Source: Verrucomicrobiota bacterium (lineage in GTDB: Bacteria > Verrucomicrobiota > Verrucomicrobiia > Opitutales > Opitutaceae). Taken from it: DNA of 24,231 nt. The notes under the pieces are model-generated. The model was not told where the DNA came from and did no database searches. It saw only the letters and a list, made by a program, of their open reading frames with translations. The stretch lies in assembly GCA_023457035.1 (NCBI GenBank), contig JAEWNN010000225.1, forward strand, positions 1 to 24,231. Direction: 5' to 3'. Numbering within the stretch: the first letter of the stretch is position 1; the number at the start of each line of letters is the position of its first letter. Positions 1 to 7,389 of this stretch are shown piece after piece. Both the position numbers and the translations under genes were made by a program.

Positions 1-270
1 CCGCAGCCGCACTGGGAGGTCCAGCTCGTCAACATCCGCCGCCGCCTGCACCTCATCCGCAAGATGCAGCTCATGGGACTGGCCTCCTTCATCCTCGCCG
101 CCCTCTCGATGGGCGCCCTGGTGCACGAGGTGCCCTACGCCGGCGTCGCGCTCTTCGCCGCCTCGCTGGCGGCCTTCATCGCCTCGCTCGGCTACAGCGT
201 GCACGAGATCAAGCTCTCGATCGACGCGATCGAGGTGGAGTTCAAGCGCGCCAAGGTCCCCGGGGTCTGA
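1..270 (+). CDS. DUF2721 family membrane protein (3' part)
   Basis: The reading frame is open from the first base of the window, so the start lies outside. It ends in TGA at 268-270 and gives 89 residues. A basic stretch (about residues 13-21, rich in Arg and Lys) leads into two hydrophobic helices at about 24-41 and 46-65. These are followed by a short amphipathic tail with the pattern HEIKLSIDAIEVE. The pattern of a basic lead-in, two helices and a tail starting H-E-I matches the C-terminal part of DUF2721 proteins, small inner-membrane proteins of unknown function usually about 130-150 residues long. About the first third to half of the protein is therefore missing. An in-frame ATG at 64 exists, but coding similarity continues upstream, so it is probably not the start. 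The family call is from recall; no function is known. Confidence 0.7.
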   Translation, partial: PQPHWEVQLVNIRRRLHLIRKMQLMGLASFILAALSMGALVHEVPYAGVALFAASLAAFIASLGYSVHEIKLSIDAIEVEFKRAKVPGV

Positions 271-470
271 GCGGCGGCCCGCCGTCCCGCTTCGCCTCAC
301 GGATCGCCTCGCCGCACCGCCTGCGCAGTAGGGCCGGTCTCCAACCGGCCACCTGCGGCTTTCCGCGCCCGGCGGCACAGCCGGTCATCAGACCGGCCCT
401 ACCCCAGCTTGCTGCTCCGCCGCGCTTCGTTCTCTTCGTTACCTTTTGTCGCTTCTGCTCCGCCCCCCGC
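271..470. other. Intergenic region between convergent genes, repeat-bearing
   Basis: This 200-base gap separates the stop of the DUF2721 gene (+) from the stop of the aminotransferase gene (-). It holds the inverted repeat at 328-402. At about 425-456 there is also a less GC-rich stretch with the repeated word TTCGTT and a pyrimidine-rich run, which resembles dispersed intergenic repeat fragments seen in related genomes (from memory, weak). No convincing open reading frame or RNA gene is visible. Confidence 0.5.
328..402. repeat. Inverted-repeat (REP-like) element
   Basis: The 13-base arm GTAGGGCCGGTCT at 328-340 is perfectly complementary to AGACCGGCCCTAC at 390-402. Each end also contains its own small palindrome: GCCGGT/ACCGGC at 333-338 and 344-349, and GCCGGT/ACCGGC at 380-385 and 392-397. 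The element can therefore fold as one long stem or as two hairpins. It sits between two convergent genes, so it may help end transcription from both sides, although neither arm is followed by a T-run. The word TAGGGCCGGT recurs on the minus strand at 16099-16108. Confidence 0.75.
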
Positions 471-1670
471 TCACCCGCGGCGCAGCTCGCGGATCGCCTC
501 GCCCAGACGGCGGATACCCTCCTCGATCTGCGCCTCGTCGGAGTTGGAGAAATTGAGCCGCAGGTGCCGGTCGTCCGGCTCGACGAAGAAGGCCGAACCC
601 GGCACGAACGCGACCTTGCGCGCGATCGCCACCTTGAAGAGCTCCATCACGGACACGCCCTCCGGCAGCCGCGCCCACAGGAACATCCCGCCGTCCGGCT
701 CGCTGCACCACACCTCGGCCGGGAAATGGCGCTTGATCGCCGCGACCATCGCGTCGCGCTGCGCGCCGTAGAGCGCGCGCACCTTGGCGATGTGGGTGTC
801 CAGATCGTGGTCGACCAAGTGCTGGTGCACCACGCGCTGCGCGAAGAAGTTCGAATGGAGGTCGACGCCCTGCTTCGCCGTCACCAGCAGGTCCATCACC
901 GCCCGCGGCGCCACGATCCAGCCCAGCCGCAGCCCCGGCGCCACGATCTTCGAGAACGTGCCGAGCATAATCGTGCCCGGATGATGGTGACGCAGCGAAG
1001 GCTGCGGCTCGCCGCGGAACCGCAGCTCGCCATACGGGTCGTCCTCGACCAGCACCATCGGCCGCGCGGCACACAGTCCGGCCACCGCCTCCCGCTTGGC
1101 CGCCGAATAGGACAGGCCCGAGGGGTTCTGGAAGTTGGGCACCGTGTAGAAGAGCTTCGGTCGCCGTTCCTCGAGCACACGTTCGAGCGCCCCCAGGTCG
1201 GGGCCGTCGTCGTCGAGCGTCACCGTGCAGTAGGCCGGCTCGTACGGGGAGAACGCCTGGAGGGCCCCGAGGTAGGCGGGCCGTTCCAGCAACAGCGGAT
1301 CGCCCACGTCCAGCAACACCTTGCCGAGCAGGTCGAGCCCCTGCTGCGAGCCGTTGGTGATGAGGATCTCGTCCGGGTCGACCGTCAGCCCACGCTTCTC
1401 CGCGTAGCGCCGCGCGATGAACTCCCGCAGCGGCCGGTAGCCCTCCGTGGTCGCGTACTGCAGCGCCGCGGTGCCGGCGGTGCGCAGCACCTTGGCCGTC
1501 GACTCCGCCACCTCGGCCACCGGGAACGAGCGCGGGTTGGGCAACCCGCCCGCGAACGAGATGATCCGCGGATCCTCGGTGACCTTGAGGATCTCGCGGA
1601 TCGCCGAGCGCTTCATGCGCTGCGTGCGACGGGAAAACAGGGCGGAGAGATCGGAACCGGCGGTGCTCAT
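471..1670 (-). CDS. PLP-dependent aminotransferase, class I/II (LysN/MocR-type fold)
   Basis: The 399-residue product is a fold-type I, pyridoxal-phosphate-dependent aminotransferase. It shows the family landmarks in order: an FAGGLPNP segment (39-46), ITNGSQQGLDLL (104-115), the YTVPNFQNPSG motif (175-185) that holds the cofactor-binding Asn, VEDDPYGELRF (208-218) and GTFSKIVAPGLRLGW (237-251). Lys241 in the last is the expected Schiff-base lysine. The order resembles 2-aminoadipate/aromatic aminotransferases (LysN, ARO8 type) and the catalytic half of MocR regulators. No N-terminal helix-turn-helix is present when the ATG at 1668-1670 is used. The frame stays open far upstream (to 2546), but that part overlaps the DUF3592 gene and is composition-driven. 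The donor amino acid cannot be deduced. The gene follows the DUF3592 gene by 77 bases on the same strand. I see no strong Shine-Dalgarno site. Confidence 0.88.
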   Translation of the reverse strand: MSTAGSDLSALFSRRTQRMKRSAIREILKVTEDPRIISFAGGLPNPRSFPVAEVAESTAKVLRTAGTAALQYATTEGYRPLREFIARRYAEKRGLTVDPDEILITNGSQQGLDLLGKVLLDVGDPLLLERPAYLGALQAFSPYEPAYCTVTLDDDGPDLGALERVLEERRPKLFYTVPNFQNPSGLSYSAAKREAVAGLCAARPMVLVEDDPYGELRFRGEPQPSLRHHHPGTIMLGTFSKIVAPGLRLGWIVAPRAVMDLLVTAKQGVDLHSNFFAQRVVHQHLVDHDLDTHIAKVRALYGAQRDAMVAAIKRHFPAEVWCSEPDGGMFLWARLPEGVSVMELFKVAIARKVAFVPGSAFFVEPDDRHLRLNFSNSDEAQIEEGIRRLGEAIRELRRG

Positions 1671-1747
1671 ATCGTGGATGAAGAACGGCACAACATCCCG
1701 CCCGCACCAGTCCCCGTCGAGGCCAAACCCGCCGCCTGCGCGGGCCG

Positions 1748-2590
1748 TCAGCGCAGTGCCGGGGCCGGATTCTTCAGCCCGTCGAGCACGCGATGCACGG
1801 TGGCCAGTTCCACCCCGGAGAGGGCATACGGGTGGCAGTCGCCCCGCAGCGGCACCGGGCGTTTCGGCTGCGCGGGCGTCGCCAGCACAAGCATCGTCGC
1901 ACCCTCCGGATCCAGCACCAGCGGCCGGTGCTTGGCCGGGAACTCCGCCTTGCCCGCCACAACCCGCCCGTCCGTCAACGCCCCCTCGAAATGGTACGTC
2001 GTGCTGGTGTGCTTGCCGTGGTTGGTCTGTTGCACGGCCTTCGTGATCCGGGCGACCACCTCCTCGCCGCGGACCGCACAATGCCTCGCGTCCGCCAGCT
2101 TGCGCAGTGCGCCCACCCCGACCACCACGAACAACCCGCCCACCACCACCCCGACTGTCACGAAGAACGCCATGGAGCCCCACCGGCTCCCCTCGACCTC
2201 GAGCGCCCACGAAAGCACGAAGCGCTCCGGGCTCTCCGGCGCGTAGTGCACGGACGCCCGCCGGCCGTTCTTGACCGACCCGACCACGGTGTCGAACTCC
2301 ACCTTGCCGCCGTGCCGCCGGCCGTCCGCATCCCGGTACGACACCTTCAGCTTGTAGCTGTGGAACAGGAACCGGTTGGTCGTCTCCCGGCCCGAGACCT
2401 CGACCCCGCTCGCCGCGACCCCGCGCGCCCAGAGGGCCTTCTCGTCGAGCAGTCGCCGCACTTCCCCGCTTTGCCACCACACCACGCCCACCACCAGCGC
2501 CAGACCGGCGACGATCCCCAGGACGCCGCCGAGGCGGCTCTTCCACACAAACGATGACTTCAGTTTCAGCGGACGTTCGGGCAGCAGCAT
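1748..2590 (-). CDS. DUF3592 domain membrane protein
   Basis: The 280-residue product has two hydrophobic helices, at about 20-39 and 138-162, which divide it into similar-looking soluble parts. The first (about 45-130) contains the DUF3592 pattern: a variable region, then KLKVSYRDADGR, a VGSVKNGRRASVHYAPESPER segment in place of the usual hydrophobic G/N-x-V-x-V-x-Y-x-P-x-x-P motif, and a tryptophan just before the second helix. The second soluble part (about 175-280) repeats the theme with KAVQQTNHGKHTSTTYHFEG followed by an AEFPAKHRPLVLDPEG segment. Function is unknown; the family is predicted to sit in the membrane with its beta-rich domains outside it. I chose the ATG at 2588-2590 because the longer frame to 2773 adds an Arg/Pro-rich stretch typical of non-coding high-GC DNA, and because a possible promoter lies just upstream. 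Confidence 0.75.
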   Translation of the reverse strand: MLLPERPLKLKSSFVWKSRLGGVLGIVAGLALVVGVVWWQSGEVRRLLDEKALWARGVAASGVEVSGRETTNRFLFHSYKLKVSYRDADGRRHGGKVEFDTVVGSVKNGRRASVHYAPESPERFVLSWALEVEGSRWGSMAFFVTVGVVVGGLFVVVGVGALRKLADARHCAVRGEEVVARITKAVQQTNHGKHTSTTYHFEGALTDGRVVAGKAEFPAKHRPLVLDPEGATMLVLATPAQPKRPVPLRGDCHPYALSGVELATVHRVLDGLKNPAPALR

Positions 2591-2597
2591 GGGCGCG

Positions 2598-2627
2598 ACG
2601 CTAGCGGACCGGAACCGCCGCTGTAAA
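2598..2627 (-). promoter_or_regulatory. Possible sigma70-type promoter for the DUF3592 gene
   Basis: On the minus strand TTTACA (2622-2627) matches the -35 consensus at five of six bases. It is followed after 18 bases by TAGCGT (2598-2603), a weak -10 with only T, A and final T conserved. Transcription would start at about the ATG at 2590, giving a very short or absent leader. This is a pattern match only. Confidence 0.28.
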
Positions 2628-2744
2628 GCGTCGCAAAAAGGCTGTGCCACACGCCGTCTTGGTTGCCGCGCCGGCCGGGGCTCCCCCCGCGCGCTTGCCT
2701 GCCCGGCCCCCGCCTCCGACACTCCCGCCGCCCCTCTCCACCCC

Positions 2745-3296
2745 ATGCCCGGAGAAACCACGTCACCGACCATCGGCTACCGACGCGCCGGCGCCGCCGA
2801 CGCCACCGCCCTCGCCGCGCTCGCGGCCGCCGTCTGGATCGACACGTACTGTCCTTCCGGCGTCCCGACGGACTACGCCGCCTATGTGCTCGCGGAGTTC
2901 ACCGCCCCCGCGCTGGCTGCGGCTTTGGCGGCACCGGGCACCACGTTCTGGGTCGCCGAGGCGAGCGAAGGTCTGGTCGGTTTCGCCGACCTGCGCCTCG
3001 GCGTCCGCACCGAGCACCTCGCCACCGTGCACCAAGCGGAGGTCGCACGCCTTTACGTGCTCCCGCGGTTCGCGCGCCAGGGGATCGGCCGCACCCTGCT
3101 CGCGCACTGCCGCACCACCGCCACCGACCACGGCGCCACCGCGCTCTGGCTGAGCATGTACGCCGGCAACGACCGCGCCCGCACCTTCTACCTCGCGCAA
3201 GGCTGGACCAAGGTTGGCACGCTCGCCTTCACGCTGGCCGGCAAGTCCTACCCCAACGAGGTCCTCGCGTTGCACTGGCCGCCCGCCGCGCCCTGA
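2745..3296 (+). CDS. GNAT family N-acetyltransferase
   Basis: The 183-residue product has the Gcn5-related acetyltransferase layout. An N-terminal strand with YRRAGAADA (12-20) is followed by a helix. Next come the beta strands TTFWVAEA (66-73) and LVGFADLRLG (77-86). Then motif A follows, VARLYVLPRFARQGIGRTLL (100-119), whose R-Q-G-I-G is the acetyl-CoA pyrophosphate-binding loop. Motif B follows, with LWLSMYAGNDRARTFYLAQGW (134-154), including the Asn-Arg-Ala-x-x-Phe-Tyr pattern and the G-W/F end. These proteins transfer acetyl groups from acetyl-CoA to small molecules or protein N-termini; the acceptor here cannot be read from sequence. The frame is open upstream of 2745, but the upstream part is Pro/Arg-rich and runs antisense to the DUF3592 gene, so the ATG just before GETTSPTIGYRRAG fits the family start. 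Confidence 0.88.
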   Translation: MPGETTSPTIGYRRAGAADATALAALAAAVWIDTYCPSGVPTDYAAYVLAEFTAPALAAALAAPGTTFWVAEASEGLVGFADLRLGVRTEHLATVHQAEVARLYVLPRFARQGIGRTLLAHCRTTATDHGATALWLSMYAGNDRARTFYLAQGWTKVGTLAFTLAGKSYPNEVLALHWPPAAP

Positions 3297-3405
3297 TCGC
3301 CCGAAGCATTCACCCCCATCGCCTTCACCGCGCCCCTTCCGCTCCTCGGTCCGCGACAGGTCCGACATTACGGCCATCCTCAAGTCACTTTCTGCACGCA
3401 AGACC

Positions 3406-3849
3406 ATGCTGCTGACCTACCACTTCCACCACCAGTCGCCGACGCCGAGGCTCGCGGAGTTGATCGAGAAGCAAAAGGCCCACGGTGGTCACCTGATCCA
3501 ATATCGCCGGGCATGGGCCGCGATCGCCGTGCTCGCAACACAGGAGCGCATTGAGTGGGTTCCGCCGGGCGAAAGCCGGTATCTCGCCGGATGGAAGCAC
3601 TCGCTTTTCACCTGCCTCCTCGGGCCTTGGTCGTTCATGTCGATCTTCGCGGTGCCGATGCTCGTGTTCTCCAATCTCCAGGGTGGTCTCGATGTCACCG
3701 AGTTCTACTCCGACGCCACAACCGATCCGTTTCGCAACTCGCCGCCGGTCCGGGGCACTGCACGGCAGGAGTCGAAAAACGGAGAGTGGGCGATGCTGGT
3801 TTTCCTGAGTGCCGTGCTGGCCATTGTTCTGCTGCTGGTCCTCACCTGA
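3406..3849 (+). CDS. Hypothetical membrane protein
   Basis: I do not recognise this 147-residue protein. Its first part is soluble and fairly polar, with a helical stretch RLAELIEKQKAHGGHLIQYR (15-34). A hydrophobic segment covers about 67-90 (TCLLGPWSFMSIFAVPMLVF). A polar linker (91-127) with many Asp, Thr and Arg follows. The C-terminus is a second hydrophobic helix, about 128-146, ending directly at the stop. The topology is thus two membrane passes with a short tail-like end. Codon use contains more A/T-ending codons (GCA, ACA, CAA, ATT) than its neighbours, which hints at a different history. It lies 109 bases after the GNAT gene and 54 bases before the GH20 gene. I chose the ATG at 3406 because upstream sequence in frame is Pro/Ser/Arg-rich and overlaps the GNAT gene. 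Confidence 0.6.
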   Translation: MLLTYHFHHQSPTPRLAELIEKQKAHGGHLIQYRRAWAAIAVLATQERIEWVPPGESRYLAGWKHSLFTCLLGPWSFMSIFAVPMLVFSNLQGGLDVTEFYSDATTDPFRNSPPVRGTARQESKNGEWAMLVFLSAVLAIVLLLVLT

Positions 3850-3903
3850 TCGAGGCCCGCCCTCCGCCTTGCCGTCCCGCCCGCGCACCGGCAAACCTAC
3901 GCC

Positions 3904-5823
3904 ATGCCTGCGCTCCAGTTCCTCCCGCCGCCCAAGTCCATCCGCTACACCCGCGGCGCCTTCCCGCTCTCGCACGCCAAACGCCTCATCCTCCCCGACC
4001 ACTCCGGTCCGGCCACCGATGCCCTCGCGCAACGCATCGTCGACGAGATCGGCACCCGCACCACCGCGCCCGCCTTCCTCGCCCCCGGCGACGGCGCCAT
4101 CGAGTGCACCATCGCCGCCGCCGGCCCGGCCCAAAGCTACTCGCTCACCATCTCGCCCAAGGGCATCGCGCTCGTCGGCGCCGACGCCGCCGGCGTCTTT
4201 TACGGTCTCCAGACGCTTCTCCAGATCGTCCGCCAATGCGGCGCCGAACTGCCGGCATTGAAAATCACCGACGCGCCCGACTACCCCGTCCGCGGGTTCT
4301 ACCACGACCTCACCCGCGGCAAGGTCCCCACCCGCGCCACCCTCTTCGCCCTCGTCGAGAAGATGGCCGCCGCGAAGCTCAACCAGCTCCAGCTCTACGT
4401 GGAGCACACCTTCGCCTTCCAGAACCACCCCGACATCTGGGCCGGCTCCGATCCGCTCACCGCCGACGACATCCTCGCCCTCGACGAGCACTGCGCCCGC
4501 CACCACATCGAACTCGTCCCCGCGCTCAGCACCTTCGGCCACTTCTACACCGCGCTCGTCGCCCCGCGGAAACAGCACCTCAACGAGTACGCGCTCGACG
4601 GCTCCGCGCTGCCCTTCTCGTGGTGGGATCGAATGGGCCACTACACGCTCGACTGCCGCAACGCGGATGCCTTCGCGCTCGTCGCCGAGATGATCCGCGA
4701 GCTGCGCCCGCTCTTCCGCTCGAAACACTTCAACCTCTGCTGCGACGAGACCTTCGACCTCGGCAAGGGCCGCAACGCCGCCTTCGCCGCGAAGCACGGT
4801 GTCGGCCGCCTCTACGTCGACTTCCTCAAGAAGCTCTGCGGCGTCGTGCGCGCCGAGGGCGCCGTCCCCATGTTCTGGGGCGACATCGTCGGCAACCACC
4901 CCGCGCTCGTCCGCGAGGTCGCCGCCGACTCGATCGCGCTCGACTGGGACTACTCCGCCGACCTCCACGACACCAAGAGCGCGCTCTTCAAGAAGGCCGG
5001 CCGCGCGTTCTACGTCTGCCCCGGCTGCTGCGGCTGGGACCGCTGGGTGAACGACCTCGACACCGCCACCGCCAACATCCTCGGATTCGCCCAACGCGGC
5101 CGGAAGACCGGCGCCGCCGGTTTCCTCAACACCGACTGGGGCGACCGCGGCCACATCAACTTCCTCGGCAACAGCCACCACGGACTGCTCCTCGGCGCCG
5201 CTGCGTCATGGAATACCAAAGCCACCACCGCCGCCGCGTTCGACGCCGCCTTCAACACCCTTGAGATCGGCGACGCCACGCAGTCGTACGCCAAGCTCCT
5301 GCGCGAGATCGGCTCCGCCGCCGTCGTCCCGTGGAAGCAGCTCGTGCTCTGGTTCGACCCCACGCCGCACCGCCCCGCCGACTGGTGGGACGCCGCCACC
5401 GGCCTCCCCGTCGGCATCCTGGATCTGGATCCCGCCGCCGCCTTCGCCGCCTTCGAGAAGATCGAGAAGCTCCGCGCCCAACTCGCCAAGGTCGCCGCCG
5501 CCGCGCAGCCGCAGGACCCGCTCGCGTTGCGCGAGGCGCTCGTCGGCGCCCGCGGTCAGGCCCTCCTGCAGGCGCTCGGCGGCCAGCTCGTCTGCTTCGC
5601 CAAGAAGCGCAAGGTCCCGCGCGGGCTCGACGCCGCCGCGATCGCCAACGACCTGCGCCGCTTCGAAGCCGAAGTATCCGAACTCTGGCACGCCCGCAAC
5701 CGACCTTCGGAGTACTTCCGCGTCCGCGCCGCGCTGCTGGAGTTCGCCCGCCGCCTCGACCGTGCCGCCCTCGGCCTGCCCTGGCTCCAGACCGCACGTA
5801 CTCACCCCTCGTCCCGCTCCTGA
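3904..5823 (+). CDS. Glycoside hydrolase family 20, beta-N-acetylhexosaminidase-like
   Basis: The 639-residue product matches the GH20 layout. An N-terminal alpha/beta GH20b-like domain (about 3-120) holds an SYSLTISPKGIALVGADAAG stretch and GVFYGLQTLLQI. The catalytic barrel starts at ITDAPDYPVRGFYHDLTRGK (121-140). Asp281-Glu282, in the segment NLCCDETFDLG, are the expected catalytic pair: Asp orients the substrate acetamido group and Glu is the acid. The canonical Gly-Gly-Asp-Glu is replaced by Cys-Cys-Asp-Glu. Later barrel marks include PMFWGDIVGNHP and NTDWGDRGHINFLGNS. The rest, up to 639, is a helical C-terminal part. There is no signal peptide, so the enzyme is probably cytoplasmic and would act on imported chitobiose-like or muropeptide-derived sugars. 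The stop is two bases before the FkbM start. The exact substrate is not resolvable. Confidence 0.85.
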   Translation: MPALQFLPPPKSIRYTRGAFPLSHAKRLILPDHSGPATDALAQRIVDEIGTRTTAPAFLAPGDGAIECTIAAAGPAQSYSLTISPKGIALVGADAAGVFYGLQTLLQIVRQCGAELPALKITDAPDYPVRGFYHDLTRGKVPTRATLFALVEKMAAAKLNQLQLYVEHTFAFQNHPDIWAGSDPLTADDILALDEHCARHHIELVPALSTFGHFYTALVAPRKQHLNEYALDGSALPFSWWDRMGHYTLDCRNADAFALVAEMIRELRPLFRSKHFNLCCDETFDLGKGRNAAFAAKHGVGRLYVDFLKKLCGVVRAEGAVPMFWGDIVGNHPALVREVAADSIALDWDYSADLHDTKSALFKKAGRAFYVCPGCCGWDRWVNDLDTATANILGFAQRGRKTGAAGFLNTDWGDRGHINFLGNSHHGLLLGAAASWNTKATTAAAFDAAFNTLEIGDATQSYAKLLREIGSAAVVPWKQLVLWFDPTPHRPADWWDAATGLPVGILDLDPAAAFAAFEKIEKLRAQLAKVAAAAQPQDPLALREALVGARGQALLQALGGQLVCFAKKRKVPRGLDAAAIANDLRRFEAEVSELWHARNRPSEYFRVRAALLEFARRLDRAALGLPWLQTARTHPSSRS

Positions 5824-5825
5824 AC

Positions 5826-7187
5826 ATGCCCCCGGTCCCCTCCGCGCTCCGCGAGTTCGCGATTCCCGGCGACCTCCTTGTCACCGTGCCCGACAATCCC
5901 CGGTTGATGACCGCGTTCATCCTCGAGGAGCGAGGGGACTGGTTTGAGAACGAGATCCACTTCGTCCGTCACCGGCTCCGTCCCGGCATGGCGGTCGTCG
6001 ACATCGGCGCGAACTACGGGCTCTACACCCTCAGTTGCGCCCGCCGCGTGGGTCCCGAAGGCCGGGTGTGGGCCTACGAGCCCGCGAGCCTGCCGCGCAC
6101 CTGTCTGGACCGCAGCATCGTCGCCAACCAACTCCCCCAGGTTCGGCTCACCGGCGCCGCCATCTCCAACCACTGCGGCACCGCCCGCCTTGGCATCGCG
6201 GCCAATGCCGAGCTCAACCGTCTCGACGAGTCGAGCACGCAGTACGAGACCGTCCCGCTGACCACCATCGATTCCGAGTCGGCCAGGTGGGACCGCCCCG
6301 TCGACTTCATGAAGATCGATGCCGAAGGCGAGGAGGTGCGGATCCTGGACGGGGCGGCGCAGTTCTTCACCCGCAACGATCCGTTGCTGATGCTCGAATA
6401 CCATGAGTCGCAGACCGACAATCTCCCGCTCCTCACCGCACTGGAGCGCCTCGGCATGTCGATCTACCGCTTCCTGCCGTCGCTTGATGCGCTGGTCCCG
6501 CTGGCGTTGGCTCCCGCGCAGCCCTGTCTGTTGAACATCTTCGCCTGTCGCGCCGCCCGCGCAGCAAAACTCGCTGCCGACGGAACCCTCGTGGAGTCCG
6601 CCGCACCGGCACCGAGCGGCGGCACGGTGCGGCTGGCGGATTGGTTGACGGCACGGCCGTGGCGCGCCGTCTTCCCGGGCCTTCGCTCCGCCTCCGCCAA
6701 CCAGGCGCTCCACACCGCGCTCGAGGATACGCTGAACGGCGAAGACCCGGCGATTCCGGCCGATGCCCGCCTGGCGTACAAGCAGCGCGCCCTCGCCACG
6801 CTGAAGGCCCTCGTGGACGAGCGCGCAAGCCTGCCCCGGCTGTATTCGGCGGCACGGGTGGCGATGGACCTCGCCGAACAGGAACTCTCCGTCGCCTACC
6901 TGCTGGAAGCCGCGCGCCTGATCGCCGCCGAGCCGAGTGTATCCAACCTCATCCAGGAGCCCTTCCTGCCCCCGGATCGCCGCCACGACTCGCTCGGCGG
7001 CTCCGGCACGGCGAAACAGATCCTTTCGATCATGGCCGATGAGGCACTGCTGGAGCGCACCACCTTCTCCGTCTATTTCGCAGGGCGGAAGGCGCTGCCG
7101 GTTCTTCTGCGCCTCGCCCACAACCCGTTGCGCTCGCCCGCCTCCGAGCAACGCCTCGCCGCCGCCCGCCGGATGCTCCCGGTTTGA
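5826..7187 (+). CDS. FkbM family methyltransferase with long C-terminal extension
   Basis: The 453-residue product begins with a class I SAM-dependent methyltransferase of the FkbM type. After a short lead, VVDIGANYGLYTLSCA (motif I, SAM-binding glycine-rich loop) is followed by the acidic segment VWAYEP, where the Glu should bind the SAM ribose. The FkbM signature VDFMKIDAEGEEVRILDGA then follows, with LMLEYHE further on. This part ends near residue 245. The remaining residues, about 250-453, are helical and rich in Ala, Leu and Arg. I cannot assign them to a family. FkbM enzymes O-methylate sugars or polyketides, so a glycan substrate is plausible beside the GH20 gene, two bases upstream. 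The open frame continues upstream through GH20 in another frame, but the ATG at 5826 right after its stop is the natural coupled start. Confidence 0.85.
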   Translation: MPPVPSALREFAIPGDLLVTVPDNPRLMTAFILEERGDWFENEIHFVRHRLRPGMAVVDIGANYGLYTLSCARRVGPEGRVWAYEPASLPRTCLDRSIVANQLPQVRLTGAAISNHCGTARLGIAANAELNRLDESSTQYETVPLTTIDSESARWDRPVDFMKIDAEGEEVRILDGAAQFFTRNDPLLMLEYHESQTDNLPLLTALERLGMSIYRFLPSLDALVPLALAPAQPCLLNIFACRAARAAKLAADGTLVESAAPAPSGGTVRLADWLTARPWRAVFPGLRSASANQALHTALEDTLNGEDPAIPADARLAYKQRALATLKALVDERASLPRLYSAARVAMDLAEQELSVAYLLEAARLIAAEPSVSNLIQEPFLPPDRRHDSLGGSGTAKQILSIMADEALLERTTFSVYFAGRKALPVLLRLAHNPLRSPASEQRLAAARRMLPV

Positions 7188-7389
7188 TTCCGCACCGCCC
7201 AACAACCACCGACCTTCCCCGACCGCGCCCAGTCCCGGAGGCCGCCTCGGCCGCCACGCCCTGCCTCTGGCCCGCCGATGGTGTTCAGCCTCCTCCCTGA
7301 GGCCTAGGGTATGGCCGGCGGGCACTCCTTTTTCGTGGTAGTGGGCCACGGGCTTCGCCAATCTGCCCGCGACCGCCCAGGTCCCACCA
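7188..7389. other. Intergenic region before the hybrid kinase
   Basis: This 202-base gap contains a small hairpin, GCCTC/GAGGC at 7288-7292 and 7299-7303, and a T5 run at 7329-7333 that is not directly preceded by a strong stem. It is therefore not a clear terminator. The stretch from about 7280 to 7360 is less GC-rich than its surroundings and contains the palindrome GTGGGCCAC. I see no known riboswitch or tRNA motif. Confidence 0.4.

Noticed and set aside
471..2546. 691-codon frame suggesting an N-terminal extension of the aminotransferase
   Set aside because: The first 290 or so codons are Gly/Arg-rich and overlap the DUF3592 gene. No helix-turn-helix is present, so a MocR-type fusion is not supported.
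3385..5181. 598-codon minus-strand frame across the GH20 gene
   Set aside because: It is Val/Gly/Glu-rich and antisense to GH20; no family resemblance.
7288..7333. Possible intrinsic terminator after the FkbM gene
   Set aside because: The stem has only five pairs and the T-run is about 25 bases away, so it does not fit an intrinsic terminator.
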